64,000 nt of DNA, taken from positions 806,001 to 870,000 of the forward strand of contig CP012815.1 in the NCBI GenBank assembly GCA_001936135.1. The letters are read 5' to 3'. The notes under the pieces were generated by a model. That model did no database searches. It was not told the origin of the DNA and was given only the letters and a program-made list of their open reading frames with translations. This document shows, piece by piece, positions 22,853-32,221 of this stretch. A program made the position numbers and the translations under genes. Origin of the DNA: Saccharomycopsis fibuligera x Saccharomycopsis cf. fibuligera. Lineage: Eukaryota; Ascomycota; Saccharomycetes; Ascoideales; Saccharomycopsidaceae. How positions within the stretch are numbered: the stretch's first letter is position 1; each line of letters starts with the position of its first letter.

Positions 22853-24559
22853 TTACAACTTCTCGGCCTTGATACTTCTAACTGCGGTTTCCTTTGTGAT
22901 GTGCTCATACAAAGCCAAAGTGATAAACTCGCTGTACCCATCGTTCACCACATCGGGCAAGTAGAACTGCTTGGCCTCCTTGAACTTGTTCCCCTTTGGG
23001 GCCTTTGCCAACAACTTTTGCACTTCCTCGTCCATCAACTTGGAAACGTACTGCTTGTCGATAGTCTGGCCAGTGCTTGTCTTGGCCCCGTGCTTGACCC
23101 ACTGGTTCAATTGAGAACGGGAGACTTCGGCAGTGGCAGCGTCTTCCATCAAGAAGTTTATCGCGACGCAGCCAGTGCCCCGGAGCCAGGCTTCAATGTA
23201 CCCGAGGCCAATGCTGAGGTTGGATCTGATGCCGGACTCGGTGATTTCGCCGCCTTGGACAAACGGGGAAAGCAAGTCCTTGTTGCTGATGGAGACTTCT
23301 TGTTGCTGTTGCTGTTGCTGTTGCTTTCCCCCGTTTGCGAGCCTGTCTTTTTTTTGAACATTGATTTGATTTGGGCCCGGCATGTGCTTGTTGAAGACGG
23401 ATAAGGCAATGTCGGCAATCGCAGGATGGGCGATCCAGGTACCGTCGTGGCCAGCGAGGACCTCCCTCAACTTATCCTCGTACACGCTCTGCATGGCCTT
23501 CTTGTTGGCGGCTGGGTCGTTCTTGATTGGGATCAAGGCGGCCATGCCGCCCATGGCGTGGACCTGGCGCTTGTGGCACGTATCGATCAACAACTTGACG
23601 TAGCTGCTCATGAAGCCCACCTTCATGGTGACCTGCGCGCGGTCGGGCAAGATGAACTCTGGATGCTGGCGCAAGGACTTGATGAAGGAGAAGATGTAGT
23701 CCCAGCGGCCGCAGTTCAACCCGCTGGAGTGGTTGCGGAGCTGGTAGATAATCTCGTTGAGCTGGAACACCGCTGGCAAGGTTTCAATCAAGACGGTGGC
23801 GCGGATGGTGCCTCTTGGGATCCGAATGTAGTCTTCGGAGAAGTTGAAAATGTCGTTCCAGAGCTTGGCTTCCAAGTGGTGTTCCATCTTTGGCAAGTAA
23901 AAGTATGGGCCGAACTGGCGCTTGATGGCTTCCTTGGCGTTGTTGTAAAAGTAGATGGCAAAATCGAAAATCGAGCCGCTGACCGGCTCGCCGTCAACGA
24001 GCAAATGGTTTTCATTCAAGTGCCATCCTCTTGGTCTGATGATTAGCGTAGGCAACTTGCGCTGGCCATTTTCCAAATTCAAAGAGTAGGTCTTCTTGGG
24101 AGTCTTGAGCTCAATGGTCTGGCGCACTGCATCGTACAAGTTGACCTGGCCGTCGGTGACATTGAACCAAGTTGGGGTTGAGGAGTCTTCAAAGTCCGCC
24201 ATGTAGGTGGCCACTTTTGAGTTCAAGGCATTGATGACCATTTTCCGGTCAGTAGGGCCGGTGATTTCCACCCTGCGGTCTTCCAAGCCTGGGGCCAAAG
24301 CTGGGCCGGTCCATGTTGGATCGTCGCGGATGTGCTTTGTCTCTGGTAAAAAGTCAGGCAATTTGCCATTGTCGCGCTGCTGCTGTTGGAGCTTGCGGTT
24401 AGCTAGCAACTGCAACCGGGTTGGGTTGAAGCTGCGGTGCAATGTGGCGACGAAGGCAAGGGCTTCAGGAGAGTAAATATGTTTGGCATTGGCGGCAATG
24501 GGAGCCTTTAGCTCAACGCCTTTGAGGACATCGGTGGTGTTTGGGAAAGGTGAGGACAT
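22853..24559 (-). CDS. MLS1: Malate synthase (glyoxylate cycle)
   Basis: A 568-residue malate synthase, which condenses glyoxylate with acetyl-CoA to malate for growth on two-carbon compounds and fatty acids. The family signature is present at about 275-290 ([14 protein letters not shown]). Other conserved parts include [57 protein letters not shown] and [14 protein letters not shown]. The family is normally about 540-555 residues. The excess here is a hydrophilic insertion with eight consecutive Gln at about 412-419, between the NQINV strand and the DLLSPF segment. The C-terminus is KAEKL, not a canonical SKL-type peroxisomal signal. A TATA-like element lies about 120 bp upstream. The gene diverges from IST1. 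Start at 24559 is the first in-frame ATG and leaves a normal N-terminus. Confidence 0.96.
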   Translation of the reverse strand: MSSPFPNTTDVLKGVELKAPIAANAKHIYSPEALAFVATLHRSFNPTRLQLLANRKLQQQQRDNGKLPDFLPETKHIRDDPTWTGPALAPGLEDRRVEITGPTDRKMVINALNSKVATYMADFEDSSTPTWFNVTDGQVNLYDAVRQTIELKTPKKTYSLNLENGQRKLPTLIIRPRGWHLNENHLLVDGEPVSGSIFDFAIYFYNNAKEAIKRQFGPYFYLPKMEHHLEAKLWNDIFNFSEDYIRIPRGTIRATVLIETLPAVFQLNEIIYQLRNHSSGLNCGRWDYIFSFIKSLRQHPEFILPDRAQVTMKVGFMSSYVKLLIDTCHKRQVHAMGGMAALIPIKNDPAANKKAMQSVYEDKLREVLAGHDGTWIAHPAIADIALSVFNKHMPGPNQINVQKKDRLANGGKQQQQQQQQEVSISNKDLLSPFVQGGEITESGIRSNLSIGLGYIEAWLRGTGCVAINFLMEDAATAEVSRSQLNQWVKHGAKTSTGQTIDKQYVSKLMDEEVQKLLAKAPKGNKFKEAKQFYLPDVVNDGYSEFITLALYEHITKETAVRSIKAEKL

Positions 24560-24677
24560 TGTATTGGGGAGGCGTTTTTGTTTAGTCAGAAGGAGAAGGA
24601 GAAGAAAAAAAAAAAAAAAAAAAAATAAATTCAGGGGAAGCAGGCAAGCTCAAGAGAGCGTGGGCAGAAGGGTGGTA

Positions 24678-24684
24678 TTATATA
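24678..24684 (-). promoter_or_regulatory. TATA-like element of MLS1
   Basis: TATATAA on the minus strand, about 120 bp upstream of the malate synthase ATG. This is the spacing also seen for the other TATA-like elements in this window. Confidence 0.45.
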
Positions 24685-24801
24685 GGCTACGGTAGTAGTA
24701 GTAGTAGATTGATAATATACTATATATCATTTTTGGAGCAAGGTTAAGCTTAATTCAATCTCCTTGATCCGATGGTCCTCTACCCCGAACAAGCAAATAC
24801 T

Positions 24802-24804
<3 letters not shown>

Positions 24805-24833
<29 letters not shown>
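24805..24833. repeat. CA dinucleotide microsatellite
   Basis: About 14 CA units in the MLS1/IST1 divergent promoter. Confidence 0.9.
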
Positions 24834-24835
<2 letters not shown>

Positions 24836-24909
24836 CACCCCATCTTCCATTCTTTATGCTTTTCCTGCTTTTTGTCGGATGAATGCTCGCTAATATATAA
24901 AAGTATTGA

Positions 24910-24933
24910 CAGCAGCAGCAGCAGCAGCAGCAG
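24910..24933. repeat. CAG trinucleotide microsatellite
   Basis: Eight CAG units, non-coding, in the MLS1/IST1 intergenic region. Confidence 0.9.
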
Positions 24934-25102
24934 CGTTATCCTAGAATAATCCACCAAGAGACAGCCCAGTCCCCGCAATTTTCCAACATCCGACACTCAA
25001 GCATCTATCCACATCGACGCCATGTAATTATATTTATATTTCCCTTGCTGAGATATGACACTGTACACCATACAACCAAAAACACACATCAATGCAGTCC
25101 CA

Positions 25103-25136
25103 CCATCCATCCATCCATCCATCCATCCATCCATCC
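25103..25136. repeat. CATC tetranucleotide microsatellite
   Basis: About eight CATC units upstream of IST1. Confidence 0.85.
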
Positions 25137-25495
25137 TCCAAGGCTGCCAATATTGCCAATATTGCCAAATAGACCGCTGTGCACTTCTCTCTCTCTGGCT
25201 AATGGCAGTTAGGACCAAAGGGGTTACGTGCCCCCGCGAGCAGTTAAGCGCCGTAAAAAAAAAAAAATGACAGCTAGCAGCCCTTGCAGCCCCGGAGGAA
25301 AAGGAAAAGACGCCCGCCCGACTTCACGGACGAACGAAACGCTTCGCTTTGCTTCGCTGCTGCTGCTGCTGGAGATGGGAAAAGACTGAGCGAGAGTGGC
25401 GATTAGGAGACGCTGCGTGCCAGTATTGCTTGGGCAGATCACAGGATACGATACGATACGATACAAGACGATACAATAGGACATAGAAAAACAAA

Positions 25496-26844
25496 ATGGC
25501 ACCGAATGTTAGTCCACAGGTATGTTGTTTGAAGTTTGTTTATATTCTATTACTGCTTTGCGCCCACGATTGTTCAGGGTGTGCGCGATATGTGGGCTCA
25601 AGAATGATGTGATGATATGGCAATGGCAATGGCAATGGCAATGGCAGGCCACTGGTTCAGTTGCAAACTACAAAAACTCTGGCGGTAAAGAAGAACCTCA
25701 TGATACAGATTGATATATACAACGAACGCAATGCTGAATTTATAGTACACAACCAAGTACCCTCTCGGCAGTCTACTTACGCCCCACGCTTGGATTTTTT
25801 TTTTTTTTTTTTTTTTTTTTCTGTGGCAATTGGTTTTGCTCGTTGTTGTTTTGAAGAACCAGTCACTAACCTGAATTTTAGACCCGGCTCAAAGTCAGCC
25901 TTAAAATGACCATTAGCAAACTTCGATTCACCCAAGAGAAAAAGACTGCTCTTTGCAAACAACAGCGACGCCAACTTGCAGACTTGTTACGGGTTGGCAA
26001 AGAGGAAAGCGCCAAGATCCGCGTTGAGAATATTATTCGCGAAGACATCTACATCGAGTTGCTTGAGATCTTGGAGTTGTATTGCGAGTTGCTTTTGGCG
26101 CGGATTGGGCTTCTTGACGTTGGCACGCTGCCGCCAAGCGGGAATGGGAAAAGCGCTGGATGCGATCCTGGGCTCGAAGAAGCGGTGAAGGTCATTATTT
26201 ATGCTACGCCACATACGGAAATTAAAGAGCTTGCTGGGGTACGAGACATGTTGGTGCACCGGTTCGGCAAAGAGTTTGCTCAACTGGCACTAAGCAACCA
26301 GGATGAGATTATTCCCAAGAAAGTGAGCGACCGAGTGGCTAGCCGCGCGCCATCCCCCGAGTTGGTGAGCTTGTACTTGAAGGAGATTGCCAGAGCTTAC
26401 GAAGTACCGTTCTCGGAAATGAGCGATAACGAGGACGAATTGGATCAACTAGAACAAGAGGCGCTATCTGAAGAGAGTGACGATGGTAGCAGCAGCAGAA
26501 GCAACAGCAGCAGCAGAAGCGGCGGAGGAGGAGGAGCACACAATGCGGCAATCGAGGTTGTTGATGATGTTGACGTGGAGTTGCCCGAGAAGAAGTTTCC
26601 AGATGTGAATGTAAAAGGAAAGAAGGATGGGAACGCACCAATCAAGGTAACGGCACCGGGGCGCAGCAGCGAGAATGTGCATCCCAGAGTGAAAGTGCCA
26701 AAGGACATGGGCAAAGAAGTGAAGCACGCACTGCGAAAGGGCAGCGGTGGCGATGGTGGGAGTGGTAGTGGTAGTGGGAGTGGGAGCGGGAGTACAGACT
26801 TGGAGGCGCTCAGAAAGCGGTTTGCGGCGCTCAAGAGGGGGTAG
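25496..26844 (+). CDS. IST1: IST1, ESCRT-III regulator (spliced)
   Basis: Two exons: 25496-25519 (MAPNVSPQ) and 25882-26844, giving 328 residues. The join restores the conserved N-terminal helix TRLKVSLKMTISKLRF, which the long frame in exon 2 alone would miss. The Ist1 domain follows (IRVENIIREDIYIELLEILE, ELYCELLLARIGLL). Then comes an acidic Ser/Gly-rich linker, and a C-terminal MIT-interacting motif at about 313-328 (DLEALRKRFAALKR). Ist1 binds Did2 and Vps4 and tunes ESCRT-III disassembly during multivesicular body sorting. The splice signals are good: donor GTATGT right after the first 24 coding bases, CACTAAC near the 3' end and acceptor TTTTAG. A first exon of eight codons is typical of intron-containing yeast genes. 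It diverges from MLS1. Confidence 0.92.
25520..25881 (+). other. Intron of IST1
   Basis: 362-nt intron with donor GTATGT, branch-like CACTAAC at 25864-25870 and acceptor TTTTAG ending at 25881. It contains a 26-nt poly(T) run at 25795-25820 and a short TGGCAA repeat near 25618-25650. Splicing keeps the frame between codons. Confidence 0.88.
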
Positions 26845-27676
26845 TGTGTGGTGAGTATACTACTACTACTACTACTACTACTACTATATAGAGCAGAATA
26901 GGATAAGACAGTACAATACGTATACGAAAGTACAGCTTGTAACGAGTGTAGTAGAGAGTACTCCAGGGCGAGATAAAGAAAAGAGCGCGCAATAACCAAT
27001 GAGAACAAAAGTAGAATGATGTGTTTGCTGTCAGTTACCAGAACAGAGACTCTCGCTGCTCAAACAGGAAACACGGTGTTCCTGTTATTGACACAATGCT
27101 TACAATCAAAAGCGGACCAAGGGTGGACCAAGGGTCACTGCCACCGTGAGCAGATAATAGAGCACAATCCCATTCTTCTTGCTTGGCCTCTTTATTATTA
27201 TTGTTATTATTGTTATCTTCTACAAAGTACTCACTCTCGCCCACTCCAGCACACTCCCCCGCTTACTAATCACTAACTAGGCAGACGCACAGTTGTGCTG
27301 ACGAGTTGCTGACTAATAAACAATTCAGCATTATGATGCAATCAAGCGTATGTGAGCGCACTTGGGCGCATGTCAGCGCACGCCCGCGTGTCCATGGGCT
27401 CGCAACCAGTTAAACGCCGTTTTTGTCTTTTTTTGCTTCCGTTTCTGTTTTCCTTCCTTTCCCAAGATCATCATCCATCCATCACCAAAACCAAAAACAA
27501 GATCATCATCATCAACAACAACAACAACAACAACACTAGGTCAAAAAATTTTCGTTTTTTTTTTTTTTAAAAAAAAAAAACTAACACCGCTCTCGACACT
27601 CGTCTTCTCAACCACATTCTCTGCCACCCCTTCCCTTCCCTTCCCTTCCTCTCCCTTTGCACACACAACCCTCATA
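26845..27676. other. Intergenic, upstream of the PH-domain gene
   Basis: 832 bp between two plus-strand genes. It holds a TAC repeat right after IST1 (26858-26886), a CAA/CATC-rich stretch at 27478-27537, facing T and A runs at 27555-27580 and CTTCC repeats near 27628-27650. The last 300 bp look like the leader of the downstream gene. Confidence 0.6.
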
Positions 27677-30600
27677 ATGTCCGAGCCAATATCCCACAAG
27701 AAGCTGAACTCCTCCTCCGTCTCCAGCATAAACTACCATGATATCAGCCCGGAGTTGGTCCCCGTAGTCACCCTTCTCTCGGCCCAGAACCACCGCCGGT
27801 ACATTGAAAACAACTTCATGTTGTTGCACGACTTGGACAACGAGGGCCAGCCCGCCGCTAGACAGTGGAACGAAGTCTACGGCGTGCTATCCGGAACCCA
27901 GTTGGCCATCTGGGACGCTCAAAAGTTATCTTCTGCTCGCTACAGCAGAGAAAAATTCCAAGAATCCTCATCCAAGCCGGACTACTTGAACTTGGCCGAC
28001 GCTAGCTACAAGGCGTTGCTCAGTTTGCCCAGTTCTGGCAAAGCGCTCAATAATGTCATTTTGATATCCACCACCCTTAAAAATCGTTATATTTTGCAGT
28101 TCCCCACCAAGGACCTCTTGCTCAAGTGGCACGCTGCCTTTAGGTTACTCACTTTTGAATACGTTTCTTTGCAAGAAGCATACACGGGCGCCCTACTCTC
28201 TGCTCGGGGCGCTAAGCTCTCAGACATCAAAGTTGTGTTGGCAGAATCAAAATATAATCACGAACACTGGATTTCCGTTAGGTTTGGGGCCGGGAGACCC
28301 TGGAAGCGCTGTTATGCCGTGGTCGAACAAAACTCCAAAAGATCAAAGAGACACCCGGAAAGAAATGGCAAAATATACTTGTACGAACATGAGAAAATCA
28401 AAAAGGCCCCATTGATAGCCACCATTATCGAGTGTGCCAGCATATATGCCGTTTACCCAAACTCGCCCCAGGTTATTGACCACAGTACATTGATCAAGTT
28501 GGAAGGCAAAGTTATCTTCAACAAAAAGGAAGGCGTCACAGATGCAACCGTATTCGTGATGCCAGAATCCCACTCAGCAGTACCGGGCTACGACACATTA
28601 ATCAGATTCTTGATCCCGTCTCTTGATGCTTTCAGACTTTATGGTCGTCCTAAAAAATTGAACGCTGATAAACGGGATCCTGCATCATTGTTATTTGGGT
28701 TGCCGGTATTGCCCCATGTGCATTATTTACAGCTTGATGATGTTATTGGCCTAAGTCAAATGAGCTCGTCAATTTTGTGGCCCGTGGATGAATGGACAAG
28801 TCACTTGAAAGATGTTTTGAAGAGCAAGATGTCAAATGGCTACAGTGGCTGTGGTTCTGCTCATGGCTTTACTGGTGCGTTATCGTCGCCTGCTTTAGGC
28901 GGTGGCTCGGGATTCAGCAGTAAAACCGCATCACCAACAAATCCAAATTTCACTCCAACGCCAAAAAGAGATCGTTTCAGCAGAAGCCTGGATTCTTCTG
29001 GCACTTTGTTTGATAAAAATGGTAACGCTGTTGCTCTTGCTGCATCAGCAACCGGAGCTTTAAATTCAAATTACTCCCTACCTGCTGATGCAACAACAGG
29101 GGGAGGCTCAACAAGATCGAGAAACAATAGCAGCAGTGCCAACCAGTTTGGAAGTACGCTCAACCCATACAGCAATGATGCTAGTAACAACCCGTACCAA
29201 CAACAAGTGCAACCGCCAACATCCCAACCAAATAGCCAACTTTCATTGAATTCGCCATATTCATTACCATCGGATCAAAAAGCCACTTCCAATCCAAGTA
29301 ATCTCAGCGTTGGTAATGGTAACCCATTGCCTTTACCTTCAGATAATAGATCGCTTAATCATAGCCAGAATAGTTTTGTTACTCCTAATGGAAGTTTCAG
29401 CGAGTTGGCGTTACCTTCCGATCAATTGCAACACCAGCAATCGTTTCCAAATAGTTACAACCGCAACAGTATAAGCAAGGAACTTCCACTACCTTCGGAT
29501 CAGAAAAAAGACTTATCCTTCACAACAGCAGCCGCTACGGTGTCCCAATTCACTGGCAACAAGTCTGCTGATCTTAATGATGCGAACAGCACTAAAAGCA
29601 ATAATCCGTACTTGAGCGACCTTCAAATCCCATCAAATAACGATAAGAGACTCTCGGAAATCACTCAAATTTACACTGACTATGCTAAAATCCCATCGCC
29701 TAAAGAAAAGTCCAAAAACAGTGTTCAAAACTTGTTTCAAGACATGGACAATAGTTCCGGTGCTGTAGACAAGCTCAATATTGCTAATGAAAAAGAGGTG
29801 GATGATGCAGAATTTGATCTAAGTACCATGCTTTCGCAAACAAAAATTCAGGAAAAAAGACATAGCAAAAAGGATGTCGATATTTTTAATCCGGCATATA
29901 GTGAAGCTTTGCTTTCTCCAGTAAGTGGTAACGGTGACGTTTCCTATAGTGCCAGAAATAGCATGACGAATGGCAGCGTTAATGGAAATGGGAGTGTGTC
30001 GATTGATAGCAATGGCAGTCCTTCAAGATCAACAAAGTACCAATCGCAACAATTGAAGCCAACGTTGCCACAAATCAATATCGACGACGATGATTATTAT
30101 GATGCTAATTCAGCACCACAATACCAGCTTCCGAATAGTGGTGGTGGTGTGCCATATCCTCAAACTCCAACTAGCCCAGTACCAGGATCAAAATCTCCAT
30201 TTCAGCAATCTCCATCTCAGTTCGGGAATGGTAACAGCAGCAACAACTATAGCCCTCTACAACAACGCCAAGCACCAGCGCCTGTACCAGTACCAGCACC
30301 AATGATGGGCAGAAGATCACCATCACCAGCTAACGTTTCACCAAGTCGCCCATTTCCTGGTAACGTTAATGGTAACGGCCAAGGTGGGCCAATGGCAACG
30401 TCACCATATCACCAAAATGTCAATGTTTTCAGCCAGGCACAAAGTCAACCAAGCCAAAGACCATATTATCCACAGCAACAACAGCCACCAATGCCCCAAA
30501 AAGTCAAACCTGGTCGTAGAGCACCAGGTGCTGCAATCGGTCCTGCTTCTCATGCTGGTTCCGGAGCAGGTCTTGGTCCTGCTTATGCCGCCAACGCAGG

Positions 30601-30883
30601 CCCTGTACCTAATGGAACCGGTAATAGAGTGCCTAGCTCTGGGTCTGGAAGAATCCCACCACCATCTGCATATGCTGGTTCCGGGATTCCAGCAGGACCA
30701 GTGGGCCCAGTGGGATCAGGAGTCAATGGTCCAAGACCATTTCCTGGAACTGTAAATGGTAACGGAGCAGCACCTCAGCCTCAGCCAATCAGAAACCCAG
30801 TGAGAGCTGGGCCTGCTAGTGGGATGATGGGCGGTAATGTGGGCGCTCCGGGACCTTACAATGTTACTGGTGGATTTCGTTAA
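27677..30883 (+). CDS. CAF120/SKG3-type PH-domain protein
   Basis: 1068 residues from the first in-frame ATG at 27677; the open frame upstream has no ATG and is leader sequence. An N-terminal PH domain lies at about 50-163 (RQWNEVYGVLSGTQLAIWD through LLKWHAAFRLLTFE). A second PH-like region follows at about 195-350 (WISVRFGAGRPWKRCYAVVE). Both match the paralogous yeast proteins Caf120 (CCR4-NOT associated) and Skg3 (bud-site linked). The rest is disordered and rich in Asn, Gln, Pro and Ser. It carries five spaced copies of a LPSDQ-like motif, three NPY motifs and a repeated PFPG-VNGNG phrase near the C-terminus. PH domains usually bind phosphoinositides, so a cortical or membrane link is likely. 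I cannot tell which of the two paralogues it represents, and CUG-clade yeasts may have just one. Confidence 0.8.
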   Translation: MSEPISHKKLNSSSVSSINYHDISPELVPVVTLLSAQNHRRYIENNFMLLHDLDNEGQPAARQWNEVYGVLSGTQLAIWDAQKLSSARYSREKFQESSSKPDYLNLADASYKALLSLPSSGKALNNVILISTTLKNRYILQFPTKDLLLKWHAAFRLLTFEYVSLQEAYTGALLSARGAKLSDIKVVLAESKYNHEHWISVRFGAGRPWKRCYAVVEQNSKRSKRHPERNGKIYLYEHEKIKKAPLIATIIECASIYAVYPNSPQVIDHSTLIKLEGKVIFNKKEGVTDATVFVMPESHSAVPGYDTLIRFLIPSLDAFRLYGRPKKLNADKRDPASLLFGLPVLPHVHYLQLDDVIGLSQMSSSILWPVDEWTSHLKDVLKSKMSNGYSGCGSAHGFTGALSSPALGGGSGFSSKTASPTNPNFTPTPKRDRFSRSLDSSGTLFDKNGNAVALAASATGALNSNYSLPADATTGGGSTRSRNNSSSANQFGSTLNPYSNDASNNPYQQQVQPPTSQPNSQLSLNSPYSLPSDQKATSNPSNLSVGNGNPLPLPSDNRSLNHSQNSFVTPNGSFSELALPSDQLQHQQSFPNSYNRNSISKELPLPSDQKKDLSFTTAAATVSQFTGNKSADLNDANSTKSNNPYLSDLQIPSNNDKRLSEITQIYTDYAKIPSPKEKSKNSVQNLFQDMDNSSGAVDKLNIANEKEVDDAEFDLSTMLSQTKIQEKRHSKKDVDIFNPAYSEALLSPVSGNGDVSYSARNSMTNGSVNGNGSVSIDSNGSPSRSTKYQSQQLKPTLPQINIDDDDYYDANSAPQYQLPNSGGGVPYPQTPTSPVPGSKSPFQQSPSQFGNGNSSNNYSPLQQRQAPAPVPVPAPMMGRRSPSPANVSPSRPFPGNVNGNGQGGPMATSPYHQNVNVFSQAQSQPSQRPYYPQQQQPPMPQKVKPGRRAPGAAIGPASHAGSGAGLGPAYAANAGPVPNGTGNRVPSSGSGRIPPPSAYAGSGIPAGPVGPVGSGVNGPRPFPGTVNGNGAAPQPQPIRNPVRAGPASGMMGGNVGAPGPYNVTGGFR

Positions 30884-32221
30884 CTGTTAGTTGTTAAATA
30901 ACACTTAGGAATCATGGTAGGCTAATGAGTGAACTAAGAGAAACGAAGAAAAGGATTGCAAAGTCTCACTGATTCAGTGCGTCTTCAACTAACAATTTGA
31001 AAAAGAGAAAAAAAAAAATATTCTTTATAATCTGATAAAACGCTCAGCATTCTGATTTTTTTTTTCTAGCCTTTGTTTGCCTTCTAATCTTGGTTTTTTT
31101 GGTTTTTTGGTTTTTCTCTCTTAAATTAAAAACAAAGAAAACATTTATTCTTATAAAGAGAAGTCAGTTATCTTGAACATTTCTGAGCATTTCTAACAAT
31201 TCGAGCATATTAATTCAGAAGGATATATTCATTGATTTATTTTATTTGTTTGTTTATTTAATTGGCATATGTTTTGCATAGCATTATATTAGTTTGGACA
31301 ATTTTTGATGCTTTTTTGAGCATGTGGACATTGGAACATTGATTGTTCTGGTATTGTGTTATACTAGTTGTGTTATATTTATCATTTACCAGTCCGGTTT
31401 TGAATGTTTGTTCTTGTTTTTGCTTTCTTGTCATACTAGTTTACAGTTTTTCTTTTTTCCTATTTTCTTGTTTCCACCGTTCTGCTTTTTTCCATTTATT
31501 TATTCACCCATTTATCTATTCATTACTTGTCATTTTATCCACCCCGTTTCTTGTTTGTGATACTTTATTTTATCTTTTTGTGTGATTTTTATTTATTTTT
31601 TTTTTTTTCATCATCTTTTTACTGGCGGCATCTGGTTTTGATTCTCCTCCTTACTATTACTACTATCTATTGTTTTTATCTGTTATCTGTTGTATATTAT
31701 GTTACCATTATTTATCATTACCATTACCATTACCATTATTCTCATCACTGTTATTAAAAATATATCACTTTTACTCTTATTGCTTTTGATGTAACTTTGA
31801 GCTCTAGCCATCAAACCTTCAGCACTGTATTTGCCCCTGAGGAAAACGCAGACTGAGACTAGCGCTCCGAAAAAAAAAAATAGAAAAACCTACAATATGA
31901 AGATAAACAATTGTTCAACAGAGTAATATTTAGACAAGTTAAGAAGAAACACCAGAACGAAAAGAGAAGGAAATAAAAAAAAAAAGAATTGAAGGACAAA
32001 GAAACAGGTTAGACAGATAAACACATATACAAACAACAGCGAAAAAGAAAAAGAATTGTGATAATGGAACAGAGACTACTAATCTCAAAAAGTTTTGGAG
32101 CGAATAAACATATCAACGTATCAACATATGTGAGTGTGTAAAGTTACAGCATCAGCACGCAACGCTACTAGTGGCCCAGTGGCCCAGTGGCCCATTGGCC
32201 AGTTGTCTGACTAGCTCAAAA
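30884..32221. other. Convergent intergenic region
   Basis: 1338 bp between the 3' ends of the PH-domain gene and SWI6. It is strongly T-rich on the plus strand (31050-31770) and includes a TACCAT repeat near 31715-31740. It probably holds both 3' untranslated regions. No gene seen. Confidence 0.65.

Larger units (their letters stand above)
24560..25495. other. Divergent promoter region MLS1/IST1 with many microsatellites
   Basis: 936 bp shared by MLS1 (minus) and IST1 (plus). It contains an A21 run (24605-24625), a TATA-like element for MLS1, a CA repeat, a CAG repeat, a CATC repeat, a short CTG repeat near 25358 and GATAC repeats near 25445-25466. No gene seen. Confidence 0.7.

Noticed and set aside
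23426-24046. 206-codon plus-strand frame opposite MLS1
   Set aside because: Mirror of biased codons in a strongly conserved malate synthase.
27362-27676. N-terminal extension of the PH-domain protein by 105 codons
   Set aside because: Open only by low-complexity sequence and has no ATG; the first ATG is at 27677.
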